Of a stretch of 64,000 bases of DNA, positions 52,007 through 63,240 are shown piece after piece (the stretch's first letter is position 1; each line of letters starts with the position of its first letter). Source of the DNA: Entamoeba histolytica HM-1:IMSS (Eukaryota > Evosea > Mastigamoebida > Endamoebidae); NCBI RefSeq assembly GCF_000208925.1, contig NW_001914862.1, positions 124,110 to 188,109 on the forward strand, in the 5' to 3' direction. The notes under the pieces are model-generated. The model did no database searches, had not been told where the DNA came from, and saw only the letters and a program-made list of their open reading frames with translations. The translations under genes were made by a program, and so were the position numbers.

Positions 52007-53442
52007 GATTTAGAATTAAGTTTCAACTTTCTCTAAAAAGAAAAAAAGAACACGTCATTTTTTTTCTTTAGAATTTCTTTTTATTTCTTTTTCCTTCTTT
52101 AAATTATTATTCGTTTTTTCTATTTTTTATGACTCGTTTTATTATTTTTTTAATTTAATAAATAGGGTTTTTCTTTCTTTTATAACAATTAAAAAATTTT
52201 AAACTCAGAATGTTATAAATTTGTTGAATTTCTACTATTTTTATTAGTTTCATTTTGTTGAGTTTTTTCCTTTTTCTTTTTCATTTATCATTTCTAAAAA
52301 TTTTATAGTTCTTTTAAACTTCAATAATTATTTTAGTGTATTCTAATTCCTTCTTTTAACATCAACGGCACAGTAAATAATTCTGATATTTCTTTTTTTT
52401 TTTTTTTTTTTGAAACTTCGAATTTTTTTGGATGACTTATTTCAAGAATTTATTTTACTAAATAACGTTTTGTTTATTAATTTATTTATAAAAATAATTG
52501 GTTCAATCAATTAAATACCAAGAAAAATTTAAAAGAAAATAGATGATGGTATTTTGTTTGAATTGTGGTTTAAGTCATTATTTTTATCCTCTTAATTGAA
52601 TTATTTTATTTAACCTTTAAGTCTTTTTATGCTACTGTTTTTTTTTTTTTGTTTTATATCATTTTCTAAAAAATTGTTTTTTAAAAATAAAAAATTTATT
52701 TCTTTCATTGTCTTATAGTTTCGTTACAAAAATCATGTCATTTATTGGTATAGCTTATAATTAATTGTCTTCTCTTTAATGTAAAATCCAACCTCATTAG
52801 TTTTAGATTCATTTTGATGTTTATAATTTAAGTTAAAGTTCTTTGTTTCAATTTCTGTTTTAATTTGGTTTCAGTGAAAGTATTGTGTTTTAAAGAAATA
52901 TTATTTTTTTGTCTATGAAAAAGTGGTGTTATTAAACTTGTGGTTATTGTTCATAAAAATCTGATTGGTTAAGATTGTCATTTAAAAAATGATTTGAACA
53001 TAAATTACTCTTTTTGTCGTGATTGCTAAAAAATGAGAAGTCATTTACCAAAAAAACTAAAGACTTTTTAAGTCTTGATTAAGAAAATCAAATAAAGTAA
53101 TTTTTTAAATGAAGAAGTATCAAAATAAATTAAAGTAGAGAATATGGAAAATGGCGTATTATTATTAATTAGAAGTTGAAATATAAATTTTTTTTGGTAT
53201 TTTAAACAAACACAACGGATAAAAAATTGAAAAGAAAAAGAATCAGACTTTAAAGAAGTGTTATCATTTTTGAATCAACAAAGATTAAGCACACAAGTCA
53301 TCATTTCTATTATTTTCTTTTTTTAATATTACATCAGAAATTAATAATGTTATTTAGAAAAATTATGGGTATTTATTATAAGATAATTTTATTATTCTAA
53401 ACTATATTAAAACTAATTAAAAGAATTAATCAAAACAAGTTT
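52007..53442. other. 1.4-kb AT-rich intergenic region
   Basis: Between two leftward genes. It includes an uninterrupted T run at about 52393-52411 and other T and A tracts. No coding frame, tRNA or clear structure seen. Confidence 0.5.
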
Positions 53443-55971
53443 TTAAATTATTAATGAAATAGGTTGTTCTTCATCTTCATTTTTTAAATTTTTCAATACC
53501 TTTGAAGATAATAGTTTTAATGTTTTAATTTCTTTTGCATAATCAACAAAATTTGATTCATTTTGGATGTAATTCATTTGTACTTTTTTAAATGCCTTTA
53601 ACATTGTTTTTTTAAATTCTTTTTTTAATTCATTACGTTGAACAGCAAATTCTTTTGCTTTCTTATTTAACATACGTTGTAGTTTTAATTCATTTTGTTC
53701 TCTTTCTTTCATTAGTTGTTTTCTTAATGCACTACTTCTAATTTCAATTTCTTTTTCAGCTTGTTTCATTTTCTTTTTAATTTCTTTTAATGCTTTTTTT
53801 TCTTCTATTTCTAATGTGTGAATATCTTTTTTTATTTCTTCATGTTCGTTTGTTTGGAATTTTTGTGAAATTTTTCTTTTCCATTCCATATCTATTCTTT
53901 TCTTCCAGCTATCATCATTTAAAAATGATGTCATCTTAGGGTCAATTCTTGGATTATATTCTTCTGTATAATAGTCATATTGAACTGGCTTTACTTGTTT
54001 TACTACTCTTTTATATTTTCTATAATATATTGGTTTAGGTCTATATTTACTTCTTGGTGCATTATTAACCCATCCCCTTACTCTTTTATGAGCCTTTCGG
54101 TATGGGAAGAATTTTCTTTGATATTCCTCATAAAGTTTATCTGCCCGTTCATTATTTTCGTTTTGGTTGTCATGAGCATGTCTTAATTGATTATTATATC
54201 CAGATTTATATTTTGGATCATTTGCATGTGGACCATTATTTTTATAAAGAATTGGTACTATTTCTTCATTTTGTTGTTTTTTGGTTTTACTCTTTTCTTC
54301 TTCCATTTTGTTTATTGTTCCTATAAGTTGGTTTGTCTTTCCCAATAACTTTTGAGTTTTTTTCCATTCTTCTGATCTTTTATGTTTAGCTCTAGTCTTT
54401 TCAGTTTCTTTTTCCAAATCTTTTTTCACATGTTTCATCATTTTAACATTCTCATTATTTGTTTGAGCATTTTGTTTGATGATACTGTCAATTTCATTTA
54501 TAACAGGATTATTGTTTGGATCCATTTCTTTTTTGTTATTGTCATTTTTATTTTTTTGGTCTTGAGTTTTATAATGATTATTTGATAACTGAGTATTATA
54601 TTTTTCATTATTCTTTGTATTAGAATTGCTCTGTTCATTGTTATACTTATTGTTTCTATTTTGGTTATTTGAGTAGTTTTTACTTGTTCCTTTTCCACTA
54701 CTCTCTTGGTTGTTTTTATTTAATTCATTAGTTTCTTTTTGTTTATCTCTAGGAATAATGTTAGTCGGGTTATTTCTATTAAATTCATTAATAAGACTAC
54801 CAGGACTTTTGTTTTGATTTGAATCACTGTTGTATTTTCCATTCACTTTATTATTAGCATATCCTCCAAATGGTGTAACGTTAGATTCTTGAATACCATT
54901 CATACCAATGCTATTATTATTTACAGCTCTCTTGTTGTTATTTTTTACATTTCCATTTCCATCAGAAGAAATTTTATTTGAGGAATTATTTAATATATTT
55001 GAATTGTTTAAATTAGTTGTACCTTTTGATTGCATAATATTACTCGATCTTTTTGAATTATTTAGTTGTGTTCCATTATTTAGTTGTGTTCCATTATTTA
55101 GTTGTGTTCCATTATTTAGTTGTGTACTATTATTTAGTTGTGTACTATTATTTAACTGTGTACTATTATTTAACTGTGTACTATTATTTAACTGTGTTCC
55201 ATTATTTAGTTGTGTTCCATTATTTAACTGTGTTCCATTATTTAGTTGTGTAGTGTTGTTTAATTGTGTTCCATTATTTAATTGTGTACTATTATTTAAT
55301 TGTGTTCCATTGTTGTTTAATTGTGTACTATTATTGAGATTAGTATTGTTTGTTGTATTAGATAATTGGTTAGAATTATTATTAGTATTACTAGTATTAT
55401 TTAATGAATTAGAAGTTTGGCTATTAATAGAATTAGTGTTAGCAGCCTGTCGTTCAGCAGTAATTTCGCTAATACTTTTTGATTGAGATGCTAATGAAGG
55501 TTGTGCGAATTGTGGACTTGGTTTTGATGAAGAAGGGTTCATAGAAATTCCTGAATCTTTTCTAACATCAATTCCACTTGAAGTTAAACGGTTTGTGTTT
55601 TCTTTAAAATTATCTCTGTTATTATCAAATTGTTTTCCACTCCAATGACCATTGACATTTGTTTTCCTCCATTTCTCATTGTATAAATGTGCTCTTTTAC
55701 GATATTCATCTCTGGCTTTAATTTGTGATTTGTCTCTTTCAGCCATTTCTTTTTCGTAAACACGTGATCTTAATGTTGCATCATCATATGAATTTTCATT
55801 TCTATTAAATCTATCGTATTTATCTTCAACTGTATTATTCAATTCTTCTTTATCTAAACTTCGTGCAATCCGAACACGGGAAGTTTTCCATCCATTTTCT
55901 TCAGTTGCCACTTCAATTGGTTCAAGACCTTTTGAAACAACAAAAATAATCATAAAAATCAAGAATTTCAT
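53443..55971 (-). CDS. Secreted Asn-rich repeat protein with coiled-coil C-terminus
   Basis: 842 residues. A signal peptide starts the protein (MKFLIFMIIFVVSKG) and there is no later membrane span, so secretion or a lumenal location is likely. Residues about 20-150 are charged. A 6-residue repeat of TQLNN plus Gly or Ser fills about 210-305, encoded by an 18-bp DNA array. An Asn/Lys/Ser-rich disordered region runs to about 500. The rest is Lys/Glu-rich coiled coil with a basic Tyr/Pro patch (PKPIYYRKYKRVVKQVKPVQ). The repeat offers an N-glycosylation sequon (NGT or NST) in nearly every unit. The function is unknown; a coat or wall-associated role is conceivable but unsupported. Confidence 0.75.
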   Translation of the reverse strand: MKFLIFMIIFVVSKGLEPIEVATEENGWKTSRVRIARSLDKEELNNTVEDKYDRFNRNENSYDDATLRSRVYEKEMAERDKSQIKARDEYRKRAHLYNEKWRKTNVNGHWSGKQFDNNRDNFKENTNRLTSSGIDVRKDSGISMNPSSSKPSPQFAQPSLASQSKSISEITAERQAANTNSINSQTSNSLNNTSNTNNNSNQLSNTTNNTNLNNSTQLNNNGTQLNNSTQLNNGTQLNNTTQLNNGTQLNNGTQLNNGTQLNNSTQLNNSTQLNNSTQLNNSTQLNNGTQLNNGTQLNNGTQLNNSKRSSNIMQSKGTTNLNNSNILNNSSNKISSDGNGNVKNNNKRAVNNNSIGMNGIQESNVTPFGGYANNKVNGKYNSDSNQNKSPGSLINEFNRNNPTNIIPRDKQKETNELNKNNQESSGKGTSKNYSNNQNRNNKYNNEQSNSNTKNNEKYNTQLSNNHYKTQDQKNKNDNNKKEMDPNNNPVINEIDSIIKQNAQTNNENVKMMKHVKKDLEKETEKTRAKHKRSEEWKKTQKLLGKTNQLIGTINKMEEEKSKTKKQQNEEIVPILYKNNGPHANDPKYKSGYNNQLRHAHDNQNENNERADKLYEEYQRKFFPYRKAHKRVRGWVNNAPRSKYRPKPIYYRKYKRVVKQVKPVQYDYYTEEYNPRIDPKMTSFLNDDSWKKRIDMEWKRKISQKFQTNEHEEIKKDIHTLEIEEKKALKEIKKKMKQAEKEIEIRSSALRKQLMKEREQNELKLQRMLNKKAKEFAVQRNELKKEFKKTMLKAFKKVQMNYIQNESNFVDYAKEIKTLKLLSSKVLKNLKNEDEEQPISLII
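55059..55331. repeat. 18-bp tandem array, about 15 units, coding
   Basis: Unit tatttagttgtgttccat (plus strand). Fourteen in-register units occupy 55059-55310 and a 21-bp variant follows to 55331. Units differ by silent or Gly/Ser changes (ttcc, tact, tagt) and by t/c at the Leu-Gln codons, so copies are older or less homogenised than the array at 43774. Confidence 0.93.
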
Positions 55972-56079
55972 TGATTTTTTAATAATATAATTTTTAAGTT
56001 CTACAAATTTTTATTTTTCTTCTTTTTTGTTTTTGATTTTTACAAATAAAAATAAATAACACAAAAAAGAATAACAATC

Positions 56080-56556
56080 TTAATCAAAATAAATACGTTT
56101 AGTTTTAGGTAATGCAGGTGGATAACTTGTTGGTTTTTTTACTTTATTTGTTGAATAAAAATCTTCCTAGAGAAATGAGATTGAGATTTATTTTTTGATT
56201 ATATTTAAAACGAACACACAAACTTCAAGGATTTGACAGAAATTTTCGGGAAGAGATATAACATCAATCTCTTCTGTATTTTCATTTAAAGTTACTAAAT
56301 CTGATAATTTAGGCTCTTTATAAACAGGTTGTTGCAACGGAATAGGAGCTATTAATCCTTCCATATACTCATCAAAAGAAAATGAAGTCCAATTAAGCAT
56401 TTGACAAACTTCTCCAAGAGCGTCATCAGTCATTTCCATTTTTTTTAATTCAAAAAATTTATTTGAAGTAGTTTCATTTATTTCTTTTATTTTAGGAGGT
56501 AATTTTGGCAGGAAAAGGCCATTTCGCGACTCAACTTGAATTTTATTTTCTTTCAT
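56080..56556 (-). CDS. Small unknown protein, two exons
   Basis: Exon 1 is 56556-56224 and exon 2 is 56166-56080. The 57-nt intron (56223-56167, GTTTGT...TAG) is phase 0, giving 139 residues. Exon 1 holds Pro-rich LFLPKLPPKIKEINE, an acidic middle with DDALGEVCQMLNW and FSFDEYMEGL, and Pro-rich IPLQQPVYKEP. Exon 2 adds a basic tail with EDFYSTNKVKKPTSYPPALP. No domain recognised; the pattern of short linear motifs suggests an adaptor or regulator. Read without splicing, the exon 1 frame gains a misleading hydrophobic end. Confidence 0.6.
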
Positions 56557-56952
56557 TTAAAACAGTTTTTTTTGATATTTTTAAGATTATTTGTTGTTCA
56601 TTTTTAATAAAACGATTTAATTGTTCTAAAAATAAAATATTCAAAAAAATAGATCACATATAGAATCATTTAGATGAAGCGAGAAACCCTTTTTTCTTTT
56701 TCAATACTACGTGGAGTAAAGATAAGAATCGAATAGATTTGAGGATTATTTTTCAATTGAAGAAGGAAATAAAGATTTAGGATGTGATGAACGTATTACA
56801 TTTATAAGAAAAATATGAAATGAAAAAAAAAATACAATAAAACTTCATTGACATTCATCATTTTTTTTTTCATTTTTCATGTATTAAAATAATAAAAAAT
56901 TATTATTATTTTAAATCTATACTAATTTCATAAAAATAGTTGAAATCAATTC
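56557..56952. other. AT-rich divergent intergenic region
   Basis: About 400 bp between divergent genes, expected to hold two promoters. No other feature recognised. Confidence 0.5.
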
Positions 56953-58980
56953 ATGCAACGGTCTTCTTTTGCCAATTCACAAATTCCTCAGTATTCAAGA
57001 AAAACAAGCGTTTCAAGAACAAGTGGTTTAACAATTGGTTCATGTAAGAATTTAGTTCTTGAAGAAAAGTATAAATATTCACTATTACCAACAAGTAATT
57101 ATAATCATTGTGTTGGGTATTCTAATTCACCAACACGTTTAAATTCACCACATATAACATTAGCACTACCAGATTCAGTTCCAAGTTCACCACATAATAC
57201 TCCCGCTTTAAGAGAACGTTCAGGAAGTGCTACAGCAAAAATATTTGAACGTAGAGAACCATTTTTATCTAAAAGACAAAATCCACTAGTAACACTTAGT
57301 TCTATGCTTCAAAAAGAATTAAATTCATTAGTTTCTATAACACCAAATTCTAGACTTACTTCTTATAATATTTATTTAACAAGTTATCTTGACCAACTTA
57401 TTTTGAGTTGTTATTCATTATTTGATGATCCTAAAGTATATTTAAAACCTGATATTCCTTATATTTCTACATTCTCTCATGAAAGAACATCATATTTTGC
57501 TGTTTCAACAAGTATTGGAATTAAACAATTAATTGATGTTGAATTTCAGAATGAGTCATATGATGTTTATATTGTAATTACTGATCTTACTGAAGAATCA
57601 GCATTATATTTAAAGTCTTTTTCTTCAAAAATGATTAAATTTTTTGGTACACAAGCATTAAAAAAATTAATTGTTGTTTCTTTGAATGATAATGGTGTTG
57701 TTAATGATTTTTGTACTACCAATGAAGTTATTAAAATAGTTGATGAAGGTGAATTAAAAAATACTATAATTTCAACAATTAATAAATCTAAGACGAGTTT
57801 ATTATATTCACGTCTTGATGTTGTAAAGAAAATTATTATTCTTGGTGATTATTTTGTTGGTAAATCAACATTATTTCAATATCTTACTCAAGGGTCTGAA
57901 GAAAAAAATAAATTTTATGAAGCTTCTGTTGGTATAACTTCTAAGAGATCATTTATTGGTGATATAGATGTTTTTGATATGCCTGGAGATTTTAGAATGA
58001 AAGCTCAAATAAACGAAAGTAATGATGATAAAACAATAGAAGAGAGAGCAGTTGATAATACAATTAGTTATTTACATGAAAAACAAATTGGAGGAGATTT
58101 AATTATCGTTATGTATGATGTTACTCGTATAACAACTGTGACTTATGCACAGAATTTAATTAAAGAATTAAAAAGAGTTTATCCATTTGCATCTATTATT
58201 GTGCTTGGTAATAAATTAGATTTAGCTTATGAATATGGAATAGAACCAATTAATTGTGAATTTAATAATGTAAATGATATGATTTCATTATCATTAAATC
58301 CTATAACTAAACAAGTATTAGAAAAATTATTAAATAGAATTAAATTCTTATTACAATCTTCAACAATTGACTTCAGTAATTTTACAAAAGAATTTACTAA
58401 AGAAGGAATAGTCAAAGTTATTGAAGAATATCCAAAGAGTTCTAAAGGAATTTCAAAATTGGTTCTTTTAGAAAATGCAAGAATTACTATCGGAATGTCT
58501 AAACAAAAAATTGGAACAAAACCATTTTACTTTTTAATGGACCAAACTACAACATTTGAAGAAGTTGAAAAGAAAAATCGTTTTGGTTTAATTATAACAT
58601 CTAAACATCAGAATATTTGTATGTTATTTAAAGAAGAATCTCAAAGAAAAGAATGGAAAACTTCATTAACTGAGAGTCTTGTTGTTGTTAAAATTGGTAC
58701 TTTAATGAGCAAAATTGTTATTCAAAGATTTATTCACGAAGCTTTAAATGAAATAGGAAATGAATATGATCATGATAGTGATATTGAACATTTTATTTCT
58801 TCAGTTAATTCACATCTTCCATCTAATAACTATTCATTCCCTGATCCTATTTCAAGTAATGTTAATGCCACTGTTTCAAATAATGTTGTAACTCCACAAG
58901 TAACTTCAACTTCATCACCAATAGATAAAATGAGATCTCAAACACTTAAAAGATCTTCACGATTATCTTTACTTATGTAA
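56953..58980 (+). CDS. Large protein with embedded Ras-like GTPase and PH-like domain
   Basis: 675 residues. The first ~130 are Ser/Pro-rich and disordered (phosphorylation-prone). Residues about 135-290 form an alpha/beta region preceding the GTPase. A small-GTPase fold runs from about 290 to 465: P-loop GDYFVGKS (298-305), switch II DMPGD in place of DxAGQ, LIIVMYDVTR and guanine motif GNKLD (NKLD 420-423). A PH-like segment follows (about 490-590, ending QRKEWKTSLTES). The tail is Ser-rich. The missing switch-II Gln suggests slow hydrolysis. Ras-like GTPases buried in longer proteins with PH domains are unusual; a signalling scaffold is inferred. Confidence 0.72.
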   Translation: MQRSSFANSQIPQYSRKTSVSRTSGLTIGSCKNLVLEEKYKYSLLPTSNYNHCVGYSNSPTRLNSPHITLALPDSVPSSPHNTPALRERSGSATAKIFERREPFLSKRQNPLVTLSSMLQKELNSLVSITPNSRLTSYNIYLTSYLDQLILSCYSLFDDPKVYLKPDIPYISTFSHERTSYFAVSTSIGIKQLIDVEFQNESYDVYIVITDLTEESALYLKSFSSKMIKFFGTQALKKLIVVSLNDNGVVNDFCTTNEVIKIVDEGELKNTIISTINKSKTSLLYSRLDVVKKIIILGDYFVGKSTLFQYLTQGSEEKNKFYEASVGITSKRSFIGDIDVFDMPGDFRMKAQINESNDDKTIEERAVDNTISYLHEKQIGGDLIIVMYDVTRITTVTYAQNLIKELKRVYPFASIIVLGNKLDLAYEYGIEPINCEFNNVNDMISLSLNPITKQVLEKLLNRIKFLLQSSTIDFSNFTKEFTKEGIVKVIEEYPKSSKGISKLVLLENARITIGMSKQKIGTKPFYFLMDQTTTFEEVEKKNRFGLIITSKHQNICMLFKEESQRKEWKTSLTESLVVVKIGTLMSKIVIQRFIHEALNEIGNEYDHDSDIEHFISSVNSHLPSNNYSFPDPISSNVNATVSNNVVTPQVTSTSSPIDKMRSQTLKRSSRLSLLM

Positions 58981-59077
58981 CACATTAATCTAAAATAACA
59001 ATGAAAATTTTATTATTTAATTTCATAAATTAAAATTATCTTTCTCTAATTTTCTTTTAATATTTGGTTTCATCAAA

Positions 59078-60751
59078 TTAAATAGAATTTACTTCAAATA
59101 GATTCTTCACTACAAATCTTACTTTTTCATATAATGATATCGTCATGGTTGTTTTGGATTGCATATATGGTTCTCCATCATATTGACATGCAATATCTTC
59201 ATCAATAACTATTTCTATCACTTTTCCTTGAGCTATTCGTATTGGTTTAGATGCTCCAGTACCACTAACACATGCCCCTAGGTGAATTGCATTTGAAAAT
59301 CCTACTAACTCTAATTCACCATCATTATAATGTAAGTCATGAAATTTAAACGCCATCTCAGCAACACTTACTGGAGGCCAAAATTTATTTCCACCTCCAT
59401 ACGTAGGAAGGTTAATAATAGCTAATCCTTCAATTTTTGGTAATTCAATTTCCCTACCATCTACTTTAACATGAATTAATTTATATAATTTATTATCAGA
59501 AACAATCATTGGGGTTGAACACATAATATACTGTAATTTATTTGTAAACCTTGATGTAAACTTTTCTGGATTAGCATTTCTCTTAGTATGAAATGCAAGG
59601 GCTATTGCAGCATCAAGTCCAATTGAAAAATAATTGTTGAAAATATGAATAGGTTGTTCTTGTCCTTCAACGCATACTTGCCATCTATCCATATCTTGTA
59701 CTGAGGCATCGTACACTTGAGGAAGAATAACTCCAATATCTTCTCCATCATATCCCCCTCCCCATCCAGTTGAGATGGACATATCATTTCCTGTACCTAA
59801 TGGAATAACAAAAATTTTTGGTTTCAAATTAACTTTTTTCAATTCGTTCATCACCCATCCAACTGTTCCATCTCCTCCACAAATCACTGCAACAAAATTA
59901 CTACCATAATTCTTTATAAATTTAAATGGTCGTTCATATCCTTTTAATACATTATAAACTTGTGCTGGATTAAACAGTCCAATAGCATGTTTAAATATTT
60001 CTGATCCAAAATGTCCTCCTGATTTGTTATTAATAAAGAAGATCATTGGTTCTTTCTCTTCTTCATAAAGTGCTTCATACCAATCATCTTTTTCCATGAC
60101 CAAGCGTGCTGGTAATATAAATTTTCTTAGTCTACCCAAAAAACATGTACTTGGTAATTTCTCTATACATTTACCATCTACAGCTAATTTGCACCACGCA
60201 CAAATAAAATGAGCTGATGTACATGTTTCTCCACAAACTACACAAGTTTTTCCAACATGATTTTTTGTGATTTGAACAAACCAATGAGTATCTTTGTCAT
60301 CTTGAGGTGAGGCTATTGGACGGCAGGGTGTTTTTATATTCTTAATACATTTTTTATGAACATTCATATTACATACTGAACATTTAAATCTATCAGAAAT
60401 AAGACCTTCATGACATACAGAGCATGTATATGCAAATGTACTCCCCACTTTTCTAAATGAATGTTGTCCATTTTTTAAATTTTTTTTACTAAACGTTGGT
60501 TCTGGAAAATCGATAGGATCTTCTTTTCCACTGCACTTCAAATAAAATGTGTCTTTACACCCTTTATGAATAACAAAACCACACTTCGTACATTTTAGTG
60601 ATGGACCTAAACATAATTGTCCACATGCAACACATAGAGATGATACTGAAAATTCCTCTTTAAAATTATGTTCTTCTTTAAACAACCCACTGTTAGTCAC
60701 ATCTCTAGGTGTCAATCCGCATGACTCCTTTTCAATATTTGCAACAGACAT
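59078..60751 (-). CDS. Diacylglycerol kinase with three C1-type zinc fingers
   Basis: 557 residues. Three Cys/His-rich C1-like fingers lie at about 36-73, 97-143 and 156-203; the second (HSFRK..TFAYTCSVCHEG) is the most canonical. The catalytic domain starts MIFFINNKSGGHFG (about 236) with the GGDGT loop at 292-296 and IPLGTGND soon after. The accessory domain contains INLPTYGGGNKFWPP and DIACQYDGEP. The enzyme phosphorylates diacylglycerol to phosphatidic acid, ending diacylglycerol signalling at membranes. There is no EF hand, PH or ankyrin region, so it is closest to simple type III-like forms. Intronless. Confidence 0.95.
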   Translation of the reverse strand: MSVANIEKESCGLTPRDVTNSGLFKEEHNFKEEFSVSSLCVACGQLCLGPSLKCTKCGFVIHKGCKDTFYLKCSGKEDPIDFPEPTFSKKNLKNGQHSFRKVGSTFAYTCSVCHEGLISDRFKCSVCNMNVHKKCIKNIKTPCRPIASPQDDKDTHWFVQITKNHVGKTCVVCGETCTSAHFICAWCKLAVDGKCIEKLPSTCFLGRLRKFILPARLVMEKDDWYEALYEEEKEPMIFFINNKSGGHFGSEIFKHAIGLFNPAQVYNVLKGYERPFKFIKNYGSNFVAVICGGDGTVGWVMNELKKVNLKPKIFVIPLGTGNDMSISTGWGGGYDGEDIGVILPQVYDASVQDMDRWQVCVEGQEQPIHIFNNYFSIGLDAAIALAFHTKRNANPEKFTSRFTNKLQYIMCSTPMIVSDNKLYKLIHVKVDGREIELPKIEGLAIINLPTYGGGNKFWPPVSVAEMAFKFHDLHYNDGELELVGFSNAIHLGACVSGTGASKPIRIAQGKVIEIVIDEDIACQYDGEPYMQSKTTMTISLYEKVRFVVKNLFEVNSI

Positions 60752-62339
60752 ATTTGAATTTCAGTTCAGTTTTAGGCTTTTAAATTTACTTGATTTTTAC
60801 CTTTTTCTTCTTTTTAAAAAATAAAAAAAAGATTTATTTAAATAATAAAATGTTTGGTATGAAAAATAATTGCAATCTTTCATTATAAAAATGGTTTATT
60901 TTTATTGAAAAGTTATGACCTAAGAAATAAGCAAATTTCTCTTTAATGGAGTATTTGATTCACTAATTAACAAATGAAATAACATTAATTGATTATAATA
61001 AATAAAGCATTTATTTTCTTTCTTTTCTTTATGGCGTATCAACTATCAATTATTTCTTGTGTATTTCGTTATGTATATTCATTAGATTTTGTTTAAATGA
61101 TTAATGTAACATTTGACTATTTTCTAGAAATATTTTAGTGTAGTTTGAAGTGAATGAAACATACCAAATAAAAAGACAAATGAATGATGATAAAGAAAGA
61201 AATAATAATCAACAAGTGATGATATGCATTTCATGGGAGTAGAGGAATAATCAAAGAAATGATGATAAGAAACAATGATAGAAACTTAATGATTTTCAAT
61301 TAAGAAGTAAAAATGAAAGAAAATAACAAGAAACTTCACAATGAGAAAAGATAATAAAAAAGAAAATGATGAAAAAATAGATAAAAAGAATAGGAATAAA
61401 ATCACTCATTTCATCTTCTCATTCATTGAAGTTATCACAATCACTCTAGAAAGTTATTGAAGATGTTGTTTTATTAATTATTAATGAAGATGGAGTTGGA
61501 ACATTTCAGAGAAATTGAAAGAAAATTCATGGTATTTATAAATGAATAAAACAGATAATATAATAAATAGAGAGAATATGAAGAGTCGAATTGATGTTGA
61601 ATGTTTGAATAAAGAATGAAAATGAGGATATTACTTTTCAAACAACAAAATCAATGTTTTAGAAAGAAAGATAAAGACTAAAATTAAAGAAGTAACATTA
61701 AAAACATAAACATAAATCACAATACTGTTATTTTAAATAAAAAGAAGTAGAAACGAATATCCAAAAGAATGTTCAAAAGAAAGAAAATATAATTAATGTT
61801 TCAATGATATTTGAAATAAAATACAAAATATTCATCAAACAAAAAGAAATAAAGAAATTCAATCAACTCGACATGGAATTAAAGAAACAAATCAAAAATA
61901 ACAAAATAATTTAATGATAATTTATTTCAAATATCAAATATATAATAATGTAATGTTTTTAATTGAAATAATAATTAATTATGATGATATTCATTTGAGA
62001 CTTGTTTCAATTATTTTCTGTGATGATGAAATTAAACAGAATAAAGTATTTAAGAAGTAAAATAAAGAAATAACAAATAAATTTATTTTTTTCTTGTTAT
62101 TTGCTTAATTGAGACTATTCTTGTATATGAACATTCTTCTATCAATTCTAACTCTACTGGATATTTTTTTAATGTGATAGAAACACTGTTCAACTACATT
62201 ATTTATGTTTATAATACCAATGTTTTTAACTTCTTTTATAATGTTATTTTCAATTATTATTTCTTCAGTTAATTTAATACTTTTTGACGAAGATGAAAAG
62301 AATAGAAATAGAAGCAAGAAAGAATAATTGGAAAAGAAT
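60752..62339. other. Gene-free region, purine-rich plus strand
   Basis: About 1.6 kb. From about 61150 to 62070 the plus strand is strongly A/G-biased (gaaagaaa, gatgataa), as at 2930-3250 beside the other LINE remnant. Both tracts share the short string atggaattaaagaaa (about 3229 and 61873). No intact frame; possibly an eroded 5' part of the retrotransposon at 62.3-63.2 kb. Confidence 0.45.
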
Positions 62340-63240
62340 AAGATTGAATTATAAAATGATGAAATATGGAAAAATGCAACACCTAAATAAGTCTAAAGAA
62401 GATGAATATCCAGATAATATCTCCACTATTAATTTCTGGAAATGAATCTATGAAACTAATACTAATATAGATTTCCTGAATATTAATTTATATGAAATAT
62501 TAATTGAAAATAGAATTAATGATAGAATATCTATAATCACTCATAATGAACTATACTGTGATATTAAATTCATTAATAATTTGAAAGTAAATTGAAAATG
62601 ATAAAATACAATAATTTTGGATTAAATAATTAGAACAACCAATGAAATATTTAATAAAATTATTTAATGAATGGTTAAATAATCATAATGAAATACCTCT
62701 TCACTTTATTCAAGGAAGGACAATATTAATATATAAAAAAGGAGATAAATTAGACCCACAGAATTACAGACCAATAACGTGCTTAAATTGTCTGTTAAAA
62801 GTGTATACATCAATATTAAAAATGAAAATAGAAAATCAATTGATGTTAAATCAAATTGAAAAACAATTATCATTAAATCAAATTGGATGTAAGAAATATA
62901 CATATCATCAAAAGAATGATTATTATATATCACTGTAATCAATCAATTATTATTAAAGAATAAATGGAAGTTGGTAGAAACATATTATGAAATCTCAAAA
63001 GCAGATGATAGTATTAATCATCAATGGATTAAACAATGTTTAATTTATTTTAATATCCAACTAGCACTAATTAATAGTATATTATACATATTAAATAATA
63101 CATATCTTAATTTATATTATAATCAAGAAAGTGATAGTATGATTAATGTAGAAATATGAAAAATACAAGGTGATAGTTTATCTCCACTCTTATTTGTATT
63201 ATCTATTGATATATTATCAAAATAGTTAGAGAAACAAATA
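62340..63240 (+). mobile_element. Second decayed LINE fragment (RT region)
   Basis: Plus-strand remains of the same type of element as at 1-2607. In order: a worn pre-RT segment (about 62410-62590, with INDRISIITHNELY); RT frame 62642-62938 with LFNEWLNNHNEIPLHFIQGRTILIYKKGD and NYRPITCLN; a frame at 62971-63159 with ETYYEISKADDSINHQW; and, after an in-frame stop, QGDSLSPLLFVLSIDILSK at about 63167-63225. It ends before the YxDD box, where purine-rich DNA begins. Several stops show it is dead. The order of blocks matches the left copy, but it points the opposite way. Confidence 0.78.

Noticed and set aside
54908..55486. Plus-strand frame of 192 codons (NCVPLF repeats)
   Set aside because: Antisense to the TQLNN array of the secreted protein.
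3407..60751. A single functional multi-gene system linking the window's genes
   Set aside because: Neighbours belong to unrelated pathways and lie on both strands; shared endomembrane themes are expected in a phagocytic amoeba.
62105..62317. 70-codon minus-strand frame near the right LINE
   Set aside because: No similarity to the LINE or to any family; AT-rich composition.
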